A program made the translations under genes and the position numbers. A stretch of 64,000 nucleotides of DNA from Amylolactobacillus amylophilus DSM 20533 = JCM 1125 (GTDB lineage: Bacteria > Bacillota > Bacilli > Lactobacillales > Lactobacillaceae), in assembly GCF_001936335.1 (NCBI RefSeq), contig NZ_CP018888.1, positions 372,001-436,000 on the forward strand, given 5' to 3'. This document shows, piece by piece, positions 27,424 through 35,173 of the stretch; position 1 is the first letter of the stretch; each line of letters begins with the position of its first letter. The notes beneath the pieces were generated by a model that saw only the letters and a list, made by a program, of their open reading frames with translations, was not told where the DNA came from and did not search any database.

Positions 27424-27711
27424 CTAATCAACCACCGCACTATTATGATCAAGGTAATCAAGGAGCTCGTAAGTAGCCTGGTAGGCCTCGCAAGCATCCT
27501 GTGGCACTGCATAATGATTGGTGACTGACTCCATTTGACTCAGCTCAGACGAGAAGTCAAAGTTTCCGGCCAAGGCCTTATCCCTCAGCTGGACAAATAG
27601 AGCACGGACCTGGGCTAATTCAGGGTGCCGTTGCCCGTGGACCTTCACAATCTATTTGGTAAAAAATTCTAACTTTGGAAATTCCTCCGCAATAAATTTG
27701 GTCATGTTCAT
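27424..27711 (-). pseudogene. Remnant of a ScdA/RIC hemerythrin-like gene
   Basis: From the ATG at 27709-27711 the frame reads FIAEEFPKLEFFTK, a TAG, then IVKVHGQRHPELAQVRALF, followed by VTNHYAVPQDACEAYQATYE and an abrupt end. These pieces match the C-terminal hemerythrin domain of iron-sulfur repair proteins ScdA/RIC. The stretch between them that carries several iron-ligand histidines is deleted, and the end is truncated. Non-functional. Confidence 0.65.
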
Positions 27712-27795
27712 ATTAATCCCGTCCTTTCATTTTCTATATAGTCCATAATACACGGGCCACCCACGTATAAAATTGATTCAAATCAAACTTTTCGA

Positions 27796-27824
27796 TTGTT
27801 TATTCGTAATCTTTTTGCTATAGT
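27796..27824 (+). promoter_or_regulatory. sigma-A promoter of the MutS2-like leader
   Basis: TTGTTT (27796-27801), 17-nt spacer, TATAGT (27819-27824). Confidence 0.6.
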
Positions 27825-27862
27825 AAGTTCAATTAATATTATTCACATCGGAGTATTGCCTT

Positions 27863-27883
27863 ATGAGCGGGTTAAACAACTAA
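27863..27883 (+). CDS. Six-residue leader ORF (MSGLNN)
   Basis: GGAG, nine-nt spacing, ATG AGC GGG TTA AAC AAC TAA. It sits in a leader with several hairpins (AACTAA/TTAGTT right at its stop) and a terminator before the MutS2-like gene. Layout matches ribosome-stalling attenuators such as those controlling antibiotic-response genes. Not proven to be translated. Confidence 0.45.
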   Translation: MSGLNN

Positions 27884-27974
27884 CCAATTAGTTGAATAGC
27901 TAGACAAATTGATGCTTGATCGTCAGTTTGTTTGGTGTGCCCACAGGATACCTCTGCAAAAGCAACAATTAATT

Positions 27975-27997
27975 AAAGGTAGCTTGCTACCTTTTTT
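27975..27997 (+). terminator. Attenuator-type terminator
   Basis: Perfect 9-bp stem AAAGGTAGC TT GCTACCTTT followed by T-run, 40 nt before the MutS2-like start and inside its leader. Confidence 0.8.
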
Positions 27998-28036
27998 GTG
28001 TGCTCAGGTACCTTTTTTACAGGAGAATACCACTAC

Positions 28037-29059
28037 ATGAATACCGCAATGCTTAATAAAATTCAATTCGACCAAATTAGAGAACAGGTTGCCCACTACG
28101 TGCTGGGAAATCACACAAAGGAAAGGCTTGATGCGACTTTGCCGTCGTCTAACCTGGCCACTGTTAGCAATTGGCAACAAGAAACTAAGGAGGCTCGTTT
28201 CATCTTAGACAGCGGGCAGCACGTGCCCTTCATGGGGATTACGAGGATCGATGCGCTTTTCAAAAAAATCGCCAAGGGCCTCATTCTCACTCCGAATGAG
28301 TTGAGCACGTTCTCCGCTCACGTGGCCCAGATTGCCACAATTCTCCGGCACACAGGACGAAACACGCTGATTCTGCTGGATGAGCTTGGGAGTGGCACGG
28401 AGCCAGGAGAAGGTGCTGCTCTCGCAATTGCCGTGATGGAGTCCTTGTATCGCATGGGCGGGCTAATCGTTGCTACCACCCACTATGCTGAAATCAAGAA
28501 CTTTGCCGAGCGCCACGCGGACTTTATTCCCGCAGCGATGGCCTTTGATAATGAGACCTTAACGCCGAAATACCAACTGCAGTTGGGGCAAGTTGGCGCC
28601 AGCCAGGCTTTATGGATCGCCCGGAAGATGCAGATCACTCCCGCTGTTGTGCAGCGTGCTGCGCACTACATCAATCACGCTGATTATCAGTTAGACAAGA
28701 TTGAATTTAAAAATATCACGCAAAAAAGTACACTAAAAAAGAACACACGTCCCCTATTTAAACGCGGTGACCGCGTGCTCGTGAAGACCAATCATACGCC
28801 AGCTTTGATTTTCAAGGATGAAGATGAGATGCAAGACACGCTTCTAATCTCTCAAGATGATGAAATTAAAGAGGTGCTGAAGAAGCGCATCGAGTTGATC
28901 ACACCGGCTACAGAACTGTACCCTGCCGGCTATAATCTGGATAATTTATTTGGCAAATATTCGGACAGAAAAAAAGAGCATGATCTCCTACGCGGTGCAA
29001 AGAGTGCGCAAAAGCGGCTCGATCAAGAAATGCGTGCGCGGAGAAAGGCGCAAGCCTAA
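28037..29059 (+). CDS. MutS2-like protein with internal deletion (no Walker A)
   Basis: 340 residues. The N-terminus (IQFDQIREQVAHYVLG, FMGITRIDALFKKIAKGLIL) resembles the start of MutS2-like proteins, and LILLDELGSGTEPGEGAALA is the MutS-family Walker B/signature region. Family proteins of this kind are about 600 residues; the clamp/lever segment and the P-loop between them are missing, the frame staying open across the junction near 28305 (NELSTFSAHVAQI). No ATP binding is expected. Could be a degraded gene or a dominant scaffold. GGAG lies before the ATG at 28037; upstream leader has a small ORF and terminator. Confidence 0.7.
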   Translation: MNTAMLNKIQFDQIREQVAHYVLGNHTKERLDATLPSSNLATVSNWQQETKEARFILDSGQHVPFMGITRIDALFKKIAKGLILTPNELSTFSAHVAQIATILRHTGRNTLILLDELGSGTEPGEGAALAIAVMESLYRMGGLIVATTHYAEIKNFAERHADFIPAAMAFDNETLTPKYQLQLGQVGASQALWIARKMQITPAVVQRAAHYINHADYQLDKIEFKNITQKSTLKKNTRPLFKRGDRVLVKTNHTPALIFKDEDEMQDTLLISQDDEIKEVLKKRIELITPATELYPAGYNLDNLFGKYSDRKKEHDLLRGAKSAQKRLDQEMRARRKAQA

Positions 29060-29104
29060 GCTAGGGATTAACTCAGTGGGTCACGGCAATATTAACACAC
29101 TTTG

Positions 29105-29866
29105 TTATAGTTTAGCTAACACTTGTGCACCAATTCCTAGGCCTAGTCGATGGGCTTGTGCACCCCAGCTACGATAATCATAATGCAAAACGTCCGCCAA
29201 AGAGTCCGCCGCGAAGAGAATTGGGGCAAAGTCAATCTTTCTAAATTGCGCACATGCAGCCATCCCAGCACATTCCATTTCGACCATCGCCGCACCCAGC
29301 TGCCGAAATTCCTTCACCTTTCTTGGTGTCTCTCTGAAGAAACCATCCGTGGTCCAGGTCGTAATTTCCGCATATGTCTGGCCAAGCTCATTCAGAATAT
29401 CTTCAATTTGATCCAGGAAAGCCGACTGTAAATCAACAAACTGACCGGGTTTTATGTAATGAAACGAGGTCCCCTCATCACGAAGTGCCCTTATGGAGAT
29501 CAACATGGCATTCTCTGGTAAATCAATGAGTGCACCTGCGTTACCAAAAGCCAGAACCTGCTCTACGCCGTAGGAAATAAGCCAATCTAGCAATTGTGTC
29601 GCTGCCGGCGCACCCAGTGGTGCTTGGCACAGTGTGAATTTCTCACCGTGATAATCAACTTCGTAGACATTTGGGCTAAATGAGATGGTCTCAAATTTGC
29701 CTGCAATTACGTGGGGGACCTGCTCCAGGAAATGCTCAACATCCTCACGTTCAACGAATGCAAATAATAATCGTCGCTGAAATTTAAACGGGAGTTTCTC
29801 CGTCCGAGGCTCGAGGACCGCCTTTTGATCTGGGTCAAAGTCTAACAGGAACTAGTCTGCATTCAT
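29105..29866 (-). pseudogene. Nucleoside phosphorylase gene with TAG at codon 5
   Basis: GAGGCG before an ATG at 29864-29866 opens a frame that is intact for 253 codons except a single TAG at 29852-29854 (Met-Asn-Ala-Asp-stop). The rest matches the PNP/UDP phosphorylase family: LAFGNAGALIDLPEN, DGFFRETPRK, MVEMECAGMAACAQF. Either recently inactivated or translated from a later weak start. Reading starts at the first internal ATG (29593) would remove the N-terminal third. Confidence 0.75.
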
Positions 29867-29938
29867 CTTTCGCGCCTCAATTCATTTTTAACTGATTATA
29901 GCATACAGGCTTACTAACATTAATGGTTATGAAATTAA

Positions 29939-29974
29939 AGGCATGAGCCCGGTTCATTGCCGAAATCATGCCTT
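29939..29974 (-). terminator. Intrinsic terminator
   Basis: AGGCATGA / TCATGCCT stem with an inner CGG/CCG hairpin and T-rich tail on the minus strand, after the baeRF-like gene. Confidence 0.7.
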
Positions 29975-30058
29975 AACAGTTTAATATTCTAAATTTGTCT
30001 AACTTTTATATCGCCCTACCAGCCTATTCCGGTTGAAACAGGATCTTTCCCTGATTAC

Positions 30059-31159
30059 TTAATAACGGGCGATTGCCACCACGGGTTCTGTGGCAGGATA
30101 ATCATCTTCAGGGAGAATTCGCACCCTTCCCTGATATTGGAGCACCTGATCACTCAGTTCTAGCAGCCAGTCGCTTGGAGCTGTCAGGACTTCACTCCGG
30201 TTAATCAATAGCGTATCAATCCTACCCATTCGAGCGGCTTCCAGGATTTCCGTGCGATCGCTTAGCGCTAATTGCTGACTGCGTGCGGCATCGTACCTGT
30301 CTTGCAAAATCGCTACTAACCCAGCCTGCCATTGTTTCTGGAGCGGTGCTATTTCACTTTTCATCTGGGTTAAACTGAGATTTAACGGCGATTTCTGGAT
30401 ACTTAACTGCTCAGAGACATATGGATTCTTATTAATCTGCCGGAAGAGGCTCTGATTCTCTGGCAGGGCGAAGAGAATCACAGCCCTTTTGCGCTCAGCA
30501 ATCAGCCCATTCAGATAATCAGCCACAGCTTGATAGTAGTTGCGGTGGTCAATCTCTTTCTCCGCGTCCAAAGTGTTATGCCCGTGAACGCCGACGCCGC
30601 CACTCTGACCGTTCGTGAACGAGCGGAAGTTTGTCTCGCCACCGCTTAATTCCGTTCCCAACGCCTTTTGTAAGTTCGTCGGTGCATCCCCTGGCAACTC
30701 CAGCTCATGCACTTCACCCTCACTTACTTCAAAGAGCACAAATGAGTCCTGGTTGAGTGTCAACAGGTCGAAATTCACGGCCAATTGCTGCGTCCCAATA
30801 TATGGTAGTAAATTGGGCCAGTCAGCCACGTTAACTTGAGGTTCAACGTCAATTTTCAAAGGCAAGACAACCTGTTGAGTGGCACTCACGATTACCCCGA
30901 AGCTTTGTGGTAAATCACTGTCAGCCGCTAGTAAATCATCAGGCAGTTGGTCTAACTGGCGGTCAAATTTCTCCCAGTCTAATGCGGGATAGTTGGCTGT
31001 AAATTGCTCGGCCGCAGATTTTTGTAGCTGTTTCAGAACCAACCGGTTTTTAGTACTTTGGCGTGTCTGTTCGATTGGCAAATAAAGCGAGATAAACGGT
31101 CCTTGGTCAAGTTTAGCTAGTAACGATTTCAAATTAGTCTGGGTAAGAGTTGTTGTCAT
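30059..31159 (-). CDS. baeRF-like protein (bacterial relative of eRF1)
   Basis: 366 residues resembling bacterial archaeo-eukaryotic release factor (baeRF) families: an N-terminal domain (QGPFISLYLPIEQTRQSTKNRL), the catalytic-loop position occupied by SGGVGVHGHN instead of GGQ, and a C-terminal Pelota/eRF1 domain 3-like part (ARMGRIDTLLINRSEV). A role in ribosome rescue or peptidyl-tRNA handling has been proposed for the group. Single gene with its own terminator. Subfamily uncertain. Confidence 0.75.
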   Translation of the reverse strand: MTTTLTQTNLKSLLAKLDQGPFISLYLPIEQTRQSTKNRLVLKQLQKSAAEQFTANYPALDWEKFDRQLDQLPDDLLAADSDLPQSFGVIVSATQQVVLPLKIDVEPQVNVADWPNLLPYIGTQQLAVNFDLLTLNQDSFVLFEVSEGEVHELELPGDAPTNLQKALGTELSGGETNFRSFTNGQSGGVGVHGHNTLDAEKEIDHRNYYQAVADYLNGLIAERKRAVILFALPENQSLFRQINKNPYVSEQLSIQKSPLNLSLTQMKSEIAPLQKQWQAGLVAILQDRYDAARSQQLALSDRTEILEAARMGRIDTLLINRSEVLTAPSDWLLELSDQVLQYQGRVRILPEDDYPATEPVVAIARY

Positions 31160-31366
31160 AAGTTACCTCCTTAGTAAGCTAACAATGTAATCTCGTAACC
31201 TTATATACCTAGCGTATCATGGTCCAAAACATCGGTGCTACTTTGCGGTTTGGTAACAGTGTGATTTAATTCTTTGCTTAATATTTTAAAAAAACTGGCG
31301 TAGTCAGTACTTTCCATGAATCATAAACACGATCGGATTCGTCAAAGTCAAAAAGCCAAATTACAT

Positions 31367-31483
31367 TCACGCTTTCAAAGATGCTGCACTATTGGCCGCG
31401 TTGTAGCGGTTACCCCACTTTTCCATTTCAGTTATAACATCCTCAAGCGTCATCGCAAAATCAGTCAGACAATACTGCGGATC
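31367..31483 (-). pseudogene. C-terminal remnant of an HxlR-type regulator
   Basis: 38 codons reading DPQYCLTDFAMTLEDVITEMEKWG and a stop, the C-terminal half of an HxlR winged-helix regulator. It abuts, head to head at 31483, a fragment of a dehydrogenase gene. In lactobacilli HxlR genes are often divergent from such MDR genes, so a deletion removed both 5' halves and the promoter region. Confidence 0.65.
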
Positions 31484-31653
31484 TGAAAAGCCAACACGAG
31501 ATTCTCAACATTATTGCTGATCTCCTAGATTCCGCAAAAATAAAAAGTACGGTCACCAAAACGCTCAGCCCAATCAGCGCCGTTAACTTGCGTGAGGCAC
31601 TCAGATTTGTGGAAACAAACCACATGCTTGGTAAGGTTGTCGTAACTAAATGA
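31483..31653 (+). pseudogene. C-terminal remnant of an MDR/quinone oxidoreductase
   Basis: 57 codons without a start; ILNIIADLLDSAKIKSTVTK then SPISAVNLREALRFVE and HMLGKVVVTK-stop, the conserved C-terminus of zinc-free MDR (NADPH:quinone reductase-like) proteins. Adjacent to the HxlR remnant on the opposite strand. Confidence 0.7.
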
Positions 31654-31806
31654 TCAGATAATCTTGCTGAATTTCCGTATTCATTGACAGACTAAAAACG
31701 TAAGACCTACAATTAGATTGGTTAGCGCTACAGAAGTTTCAAAGACACAAACGGTTACTACAAAACATCGTAGGAATCGTTTTTATTTTAAGGAAAGGAA
31801 AGCAAA

Positions 31807-32473
31807 ATGACAGTACAAACAGAATTAATGCGTAAATTAGATGCTGCGGAGGAAGAGATGGTCGCAATTCGGCGCCACCTCCACGAACACCCGGAAGTCT
31901 CGTTTCAAGAGAAAGAGACGGCCGCATACATCAAGGCTTTCTATCGAGACTTGGACTGTACGGTCACCGACTTCGGTGAAGGCTATGGCTTTGCAGTCGA
32001 TATTGATAGAGACCACCCCGGAAAAAAGCTTGCTTTACGTGCTGATTTCTATGCGTTGGCCATTCAAGAAGATAATGACCTCCCCTTCAAATCACAGAAT
32101 CCTGTTGTCATGCATGCCTGTGGCCACGATGCCCACACGGCATATATGATGGTACTCGCAAATTCGTTAATCGAATTAAAGGAGCAACTCTAAAGGGGAG
32201 CATCCGGATCATTCAACAGACAGCTGAAGAGGTCTCACCCGGCGGTGCCAAGGTAATGCTCGCCGCCGGCGTCCTGAACGGGGTCCACAAGATCCTTCGG
32301 AGGATTTCGCATACTTCGCACAAGCTAAGCCGAGTAGCTTCATCTACGTTGGTGCACAAGCCGCAGATGGTCTGAATCATCCGCACCACAGCCCCGACTT
32401 TTTGATGAACGAAGATGCTATCTTGATTGTCAGCAAGGCAGTGGGTGCTGCTACACTGAGCTACCTGCAGTGA
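31807..32473 (+). pseudogene. M20 amidohydrolase, frameshifted and internally deleted
   Basis: A start with AAAGGAAAGC gives 128 residues of a hippurate-hydrolase-like M20 protein (IRRHLHEHPEVSFQEKETAA, VMHACGHDAHTAYM) ending early at 32193. A second frame continues SIRIIQQTAEEVSPGGAKVM, then after a large deletion SEDFAYFAQAKPSSFIYVGA to the natural end at 32471-32473. The metal-binding HACGHDAH remains but the dimerisation domain is gone. Confidence 0.85.
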
Positions 32474-32485
32474 TTATTTATATTT

Positions 32486-32520
32486 GGTTGAGAAAATCAC
32501 GTCGTTTTCTCAACCTATTT
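32486..32520 (+). terminator. Intrinsic terminator
   Basis: GGTTGAGAAAA / TTTTCTCAACC stem followed by TATTTTTG, after the M20 pseudogene. Confidence 0.75.
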
Positions 32521-32535
32521 TTGTGGTAATTTCTA

Positions 32536-32564
32536 CAAAAAAATACTCACCAATCGGTGAGTAT
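32536..32564 (-). terminator. Probable original rpsI terminator, now outside the island
   Basis: ATACTCACC / GGTGAGTAT stem with T7 on the minus strand, 24 nt beyond the left direct repeat of the mini-island. No gene of its own directly precedes it, which fits displacement from rpsI by the insertion. Confidence 0.6.
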
Positions 32565-32587
32565 CTTGTCTAAAAACGCCAATCTGG

Positions 32588-32607
32588 ATATTAACGTTTT
32601 GAGAATT
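32588..32607. repeat. attL-like 20-bp direct repeat (left end of mini-island)
   Basis: ATATTAACGTTTTGAGAATT, identical to 34215-34234 at the 3' end of rpsI. A pair of GTGACCA motifs lies just inside (32738-32757), mirrored at the other end (34149-34167). Confidence 0.75.
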
Positions 32608-32838
32608 TTAAGTTATTGTAACAGGAACAAAGTTACCTAACTATCAAGGTTAATCCATTTGAATCCATACAATTTTTAATTAATTAGCACATCATATGGA
32701 AAAAACTGGAACAAAATTCTTCTACTTGGAAAACTTTGTGACCAATTGTGACCATTTTAAGTCGATTATCTTACTGAATCATAAAAATAAGAAGACTATT
32801 AAATAAGCGTCATTTAGTTTTCTAAAATTCTATTTTTA

Positions 32839-32894
32839 CATAAAAACACTGTTAAACCATGATATCAATCAGTCATCATTTAACAGTGTTTTTA
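32839..32894 (-). terminator. Intrinsic terminator of island cassette
   Basis: Perfect AAAAACACTGTTAAA / TTTAACAGTGTTTTT stem, after the two-gene cassette. Confidence 0.8.
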
Positions 32895-32919
32895 TTACTT
32901 TAAATTTTGAAGTTTTAGG

Positions 32920-33111
32920 TTACTTACTTTTTACTAATCGATATAGTTCCAAAACACCTAAAACTAGACTAAATCCTCCTAAAATAAAATAGTCATATGT
33001 CGATTCAGCTTTTCCGGTATGTACTAATCTTGCAGAAAACCAACCTGTAAAAAATATAAACATAAACGCTAATATGCTTTTAGCAATTTTACTAGTCAAA
33101 ATTTTTCTCAT
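32920..33111 (-). CDS. Small membrane protein, immunity-like
   Basis: 63 residues, two predicted transmembrane helices (SILAFMFIFFTGWFSARL and YFILGGFSLVLGVLELYRL) with a basic N-terminus and KSK tail. The start overlaps the stop of the upstream bacteriocin-like gene by four bases (ATGA), so the two are coupled. Size, topology and position fit a bacteriocin immunity protein, but no specific family was recognised. Confidence 0.6.
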   Translation of the reverse strand: MRKILTSKIAKSILAFMFIFFTGWFSARLVHTGKAESTYDYFILGGFSLVLGVLELYRLVKSK

Positions 33112-33767
33112 AGTACTTTTTTATACTCCCATTTAACAGATTGCAGATGTTTTCTATGAGAATCAGTATAGGTATAAGTTTTCCACGCATAATACTCATA
33201 TCCTCTAGTACAATATTCCTTTACCGTATACCATTTATTTTTCGGATTCTTTCCAAAAATATCATTATAAACAGTGTAGGCTAAACCACCACCAGAAACA
33301 TAGGGACCAACTACAGGAACAAAGCCAAGTAAACCAATAATAATATCCTTAGTAGCTCCTTTTAATCTTCTTAATGTATCTGCACTATATTTCTCTGTCG
33401 TCAAGTAATAATACTTTCTACCTGCATGTTTAAATGCTACCTTACAATTTGCATATGTAAAATTAATAAACGGACTAAAACCGCCTACACTTGTTGTGGG
33501 TAACTGGCTATCATTTACATCAACTGAATACACTTCTTTATTATTCAAATAGATAGTATATATACCATTGTTTGAAATGATGTGATATGAAGAGATTTGA
33601 CCGTTATACTTAATCTTCCCACTTAATTTTGAAGAATTATCTGGAAGAATTTGCATTTCAGTTCCATTCATTAACTTCACATTCTGCCAAGTATCTTCAC
33701 TATTCTTATTATTCAAGCTACTTTCAGCCGAATTTAATGTAGAAGCATTAACAGTATTAGAAACCAT
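33108..33767 (-). CDS. Secreted large-bacteriocin-like protein (geobacillin-26 type?), signal peptide frameshifted
   Basis: 219 residues as an open frame from the ATG at 33765-33767. Directly upstream, in another frame, an ATG at 33833-33835 encodes a good signal peptide start (MKSVSKSFVSLMAATMLL); a one-base shift near 33770 would join it to SNTVNA-ST, giving a classical cleavage site. The mature part has a glycine-rich hydrophobic segment (GLLGFVPVVGPYVSGGGLAY) and a Tyr-rich, Lys-rich C-terminus. Overall it resembles proteins annotated geobacillin-26 family. Either the gene is frameshifted or translation restarts at 33767, which has GGAGAAG four nt upstream. Confidence 0.55.
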   Translation of the reverse strand: MVSNTVNASTLNSAESSLNNKNSEDTWQNVKLMNGTEMQILPDNSSKLSGKIKYNGQISSYHIISNNGIYTIYLNNKEVYSVDVNDSQLPTTSVGGFSPFINFTYANCKVAFKHAGRKYYYLTTEKYSADTLRRLKGATKDIIIGLLGFVPVVGPYVSGGGLAYTVYNDIFGKNPKNKWYTVKEYCTRGYEYYAWKTYTYTDSHRKHLQSVKWEYKKVL

Positions 33768-33941
33768 TCTTCTCCTGCTGTCAATAACATTGTAGCTGCC
33801 ATTAAAGACACAAAACTCTTAGATACGCTTTTCATGTTTTCATTCTTCTTGAATATTAAATATTTTCTGATGCTTATTCTACCTCTATTAAATAAAAATA
33901 CAAGTAATAACTAAAAAATTTCTAAATAAGACAATATTAAG

Positions 33942-33981
33942 TGAACCCCTTAAGTTGGAGAAAAACAACTTAAGGGGTTCA
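33942..33981. repeat. Long palindrome resembling joined insertion-sequence ends
   Basis: TGAACCCCTTAAGTTG (33942-33957) and its exact inverse (33966-33981) around an 8-nt spacer. The arm resembles inverted repeats of IS3-family elements. It breaks the integrase gene just upstream of the surviving C-terminal codons. Confidence 0.55.
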
Positions 33982-33986
33982 GTTCA

Positions 33987-34148
33987 CACGCTTCTTTTTT
34001 ATTTAGTAATAATATACCTTTATCTTATGTTAGTCGTAGATTAGGACATGATTCAATCTTAACTACTGAAAAATATTATCTGGAATTACTGCCAGAAAAA
34101 AAGCACTCGCAAGATGCGAATGCTTTAAATCTATTGGAATCCCTATAG
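33987..34148 (+). pseudogene. C-terminal remnant of a tyrosine recombinase (integrase)
   Basis: 53 codons and a stop: HASFLFSNNIPLSYVSRRLG-H then DSILTTEKYY, the classical box II of phage/ICE integrases with the conserved LGH and the nucleophilic Tyr. Everything upstream of HASF is lost at the palindrome. Its 3' end lies 66 nt from the right direct repeat, the normal place of an integrase gene next to att. Confidence 0.8.
34096..34125. terminator. Terminator now serving rpsI, inside the integrase remnant
   Basis: AGCACTCGC AAGA TGCGAATGCT hairpin; on the minus strand followed by T7. It lies within the integrase reading frame, so the element provides the rpsI transcript end. Confidence 0.7.
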
Positions 34149-34214
34149 CATTGTGACCATAGGTGACCAACTGAAATCTCGAAAACGTTGATATAAAAAC
34201 ATTCTTGAACGTAA

Positions 34215-34234
34215 ATATTAACGTTTTGAGAATT
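34215..34234. repeat. attR-like 20-bp direct repeat over the rpsI stop
   Basis: Same ATATTAACGTTTTGAGAATT as at 32588; it covers the last codons of rpsI (QFSKR-stop). Paired GTGACCA motifs at 34149-34167 lie inside the island. Confidence 0.75.
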
Positions 34235-34613
34235 GTGAAGCTTTACGAGCCTTCTTCAGGCCTGGCTTCTTTCTTTCCTTCATCCGTGAATCACGTGTCA
34301 GCATACCTGCACGTTTAAGAGCTCCACGGAAATCTGGATCTACTTGAAGTAAGGCACGAGCAATACCGTGACGGATTGCGCCGGCTTGTCCAGTGAAACC
34401 ACCACCGTTAACGTTAACGAAGATGTCGTATTGACCTTCTGTTTCAGTGATATCTAATGGTTGTTTCAAATCTTGAATAGCCAAAGATGAAGGAATGTAA
34501 TCTGCAACATCTTTTTTGTTAACTGTAATTTGACCTTTACCAGGAACCAGACGTACGCGAGCTACTGAGCTCTTGCGCCGGCCTGTGCCTGTATATGCAA
34601 CTGTTTGAGCCAC
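34218..34613 (-). CDS. rpsI: 30S ribosomal protein S9
   Basis: 131 residues ending in the basic tail [17 protein letters not shown] that reaches the decoding centre. Follows rplM by 13 nt. Its 3' end is the integration site of the mini-island; the coding sequence is restored by the repeat. Confidence 0.97.
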   Translation of the reverse strand: MAQTVAYTGTGRRKSSVARVRLVPGKGQITVNKKDVADYIPSSLAIQDLKQPLDITETEGQYDIFVNVNGGGFTGQAGAIRHGIARALLQVDPDFRGALKRAGMLTRDSRMKERKKPGLKKARKASQFSKR

Positions 34614-34626
34614 TATAATTGTCCTC

Positions 34627-35070
34627 CTAGATTAATTTGTTAATGTCTAATAATACTGGTTGTTGAGCTTGGTGTTCATGTTCTGCACCTGCATAAACAT
34701 GTAACTTAAGAAGTTGATCATGACCAAGAGAATTCTTTGGCAGCATTCCCTTAACAGACTTTTCAACAAGCTTCTTTGGGCTCTGTGCAAGTAATTCGCC
34801 AGCACTAATTGACTTCAAACCACCTGGGTAATCAGAATGACGGTAGTAAATCTTGTCAGTAGCTTTCTTACCTGTAAGGACTAATTTGTCCGCATTAATG
34901 ATGATTACAAAATCACCTGTGTCAGTATTTGGTGTGAATTGAGGTTTGTTCTTACCTCTCAAGATAGTAGCAGCAGCAGTTGACACACGACCTAGTGAAA
35001 CACCAGTTGCGTCAAGTACATACCATTTACGTTCAATTTCACCTGGTTTTGCTAATGGGGTTGTACGCAA
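34627..35070 (-). CDS. rplM: 50S ribosomal protein L13, TTG start
   Basis: 147 residues, [20 protein letters not shown] onward. The start is a TTG (35068-35070), eight nt after GGAGG; an upstream in-frame ATG at 35100 has no ribosome binding site and lies in the leader. First gene of the rplM-rpsI unit with its own promoter, so unlinked from truA here. Confidence 0.95.
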   Translation of the reverse strand: MRTTPLAKPGEIERKWYVLDATGVSLGRVSTAAATILRGKNKPQFTPNTDTGDFVIIINADKLVLTGKKATDKIYYRHSDYPGGLKSISAGELLAQSPKKLVEKSVKGMLPKNSLGHDQLLKLHVYAGAEHEHQAQQPVLLDINKLI

Positions 35071-35104
35071 TGTTCTTTCCTCCGTTTTCATGTTTGACAT
35101 ACAA

Positions 35105-35140
35105 TAAGTTCCGGGGCTTATCGGTGGACAAACAATACTT
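35105..35140 (-). promoter_or_regulatory. Candidate L13 leader RNA
   Basis: Between the promoter and rplM, GTCCACCGATAAGCCCCGG and the following GGAACTT resemble the conserved core of the Firmicutes L13 leader, at which L13 represses its own operon. From memory of the motif only. Confidence 0.4.
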
Positions 35141-35144
35141 GAAT

Positions 35145-35173
35145 AATGTACCTGATTTTAGAACGTTTGTCAA
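35145..35173 (-). promoter_or_regulatory. rplM-rpsI promoter
   Basis: Minus strand TTGACA (35168-35173), 17-nt spacer, TACATT (35145-35150). Confidence 0.75.

Noticed and set aside
33942-33981. Complete insertion sequence
   Set aside because: Only two arms and 8 nt remain, with no transposase.
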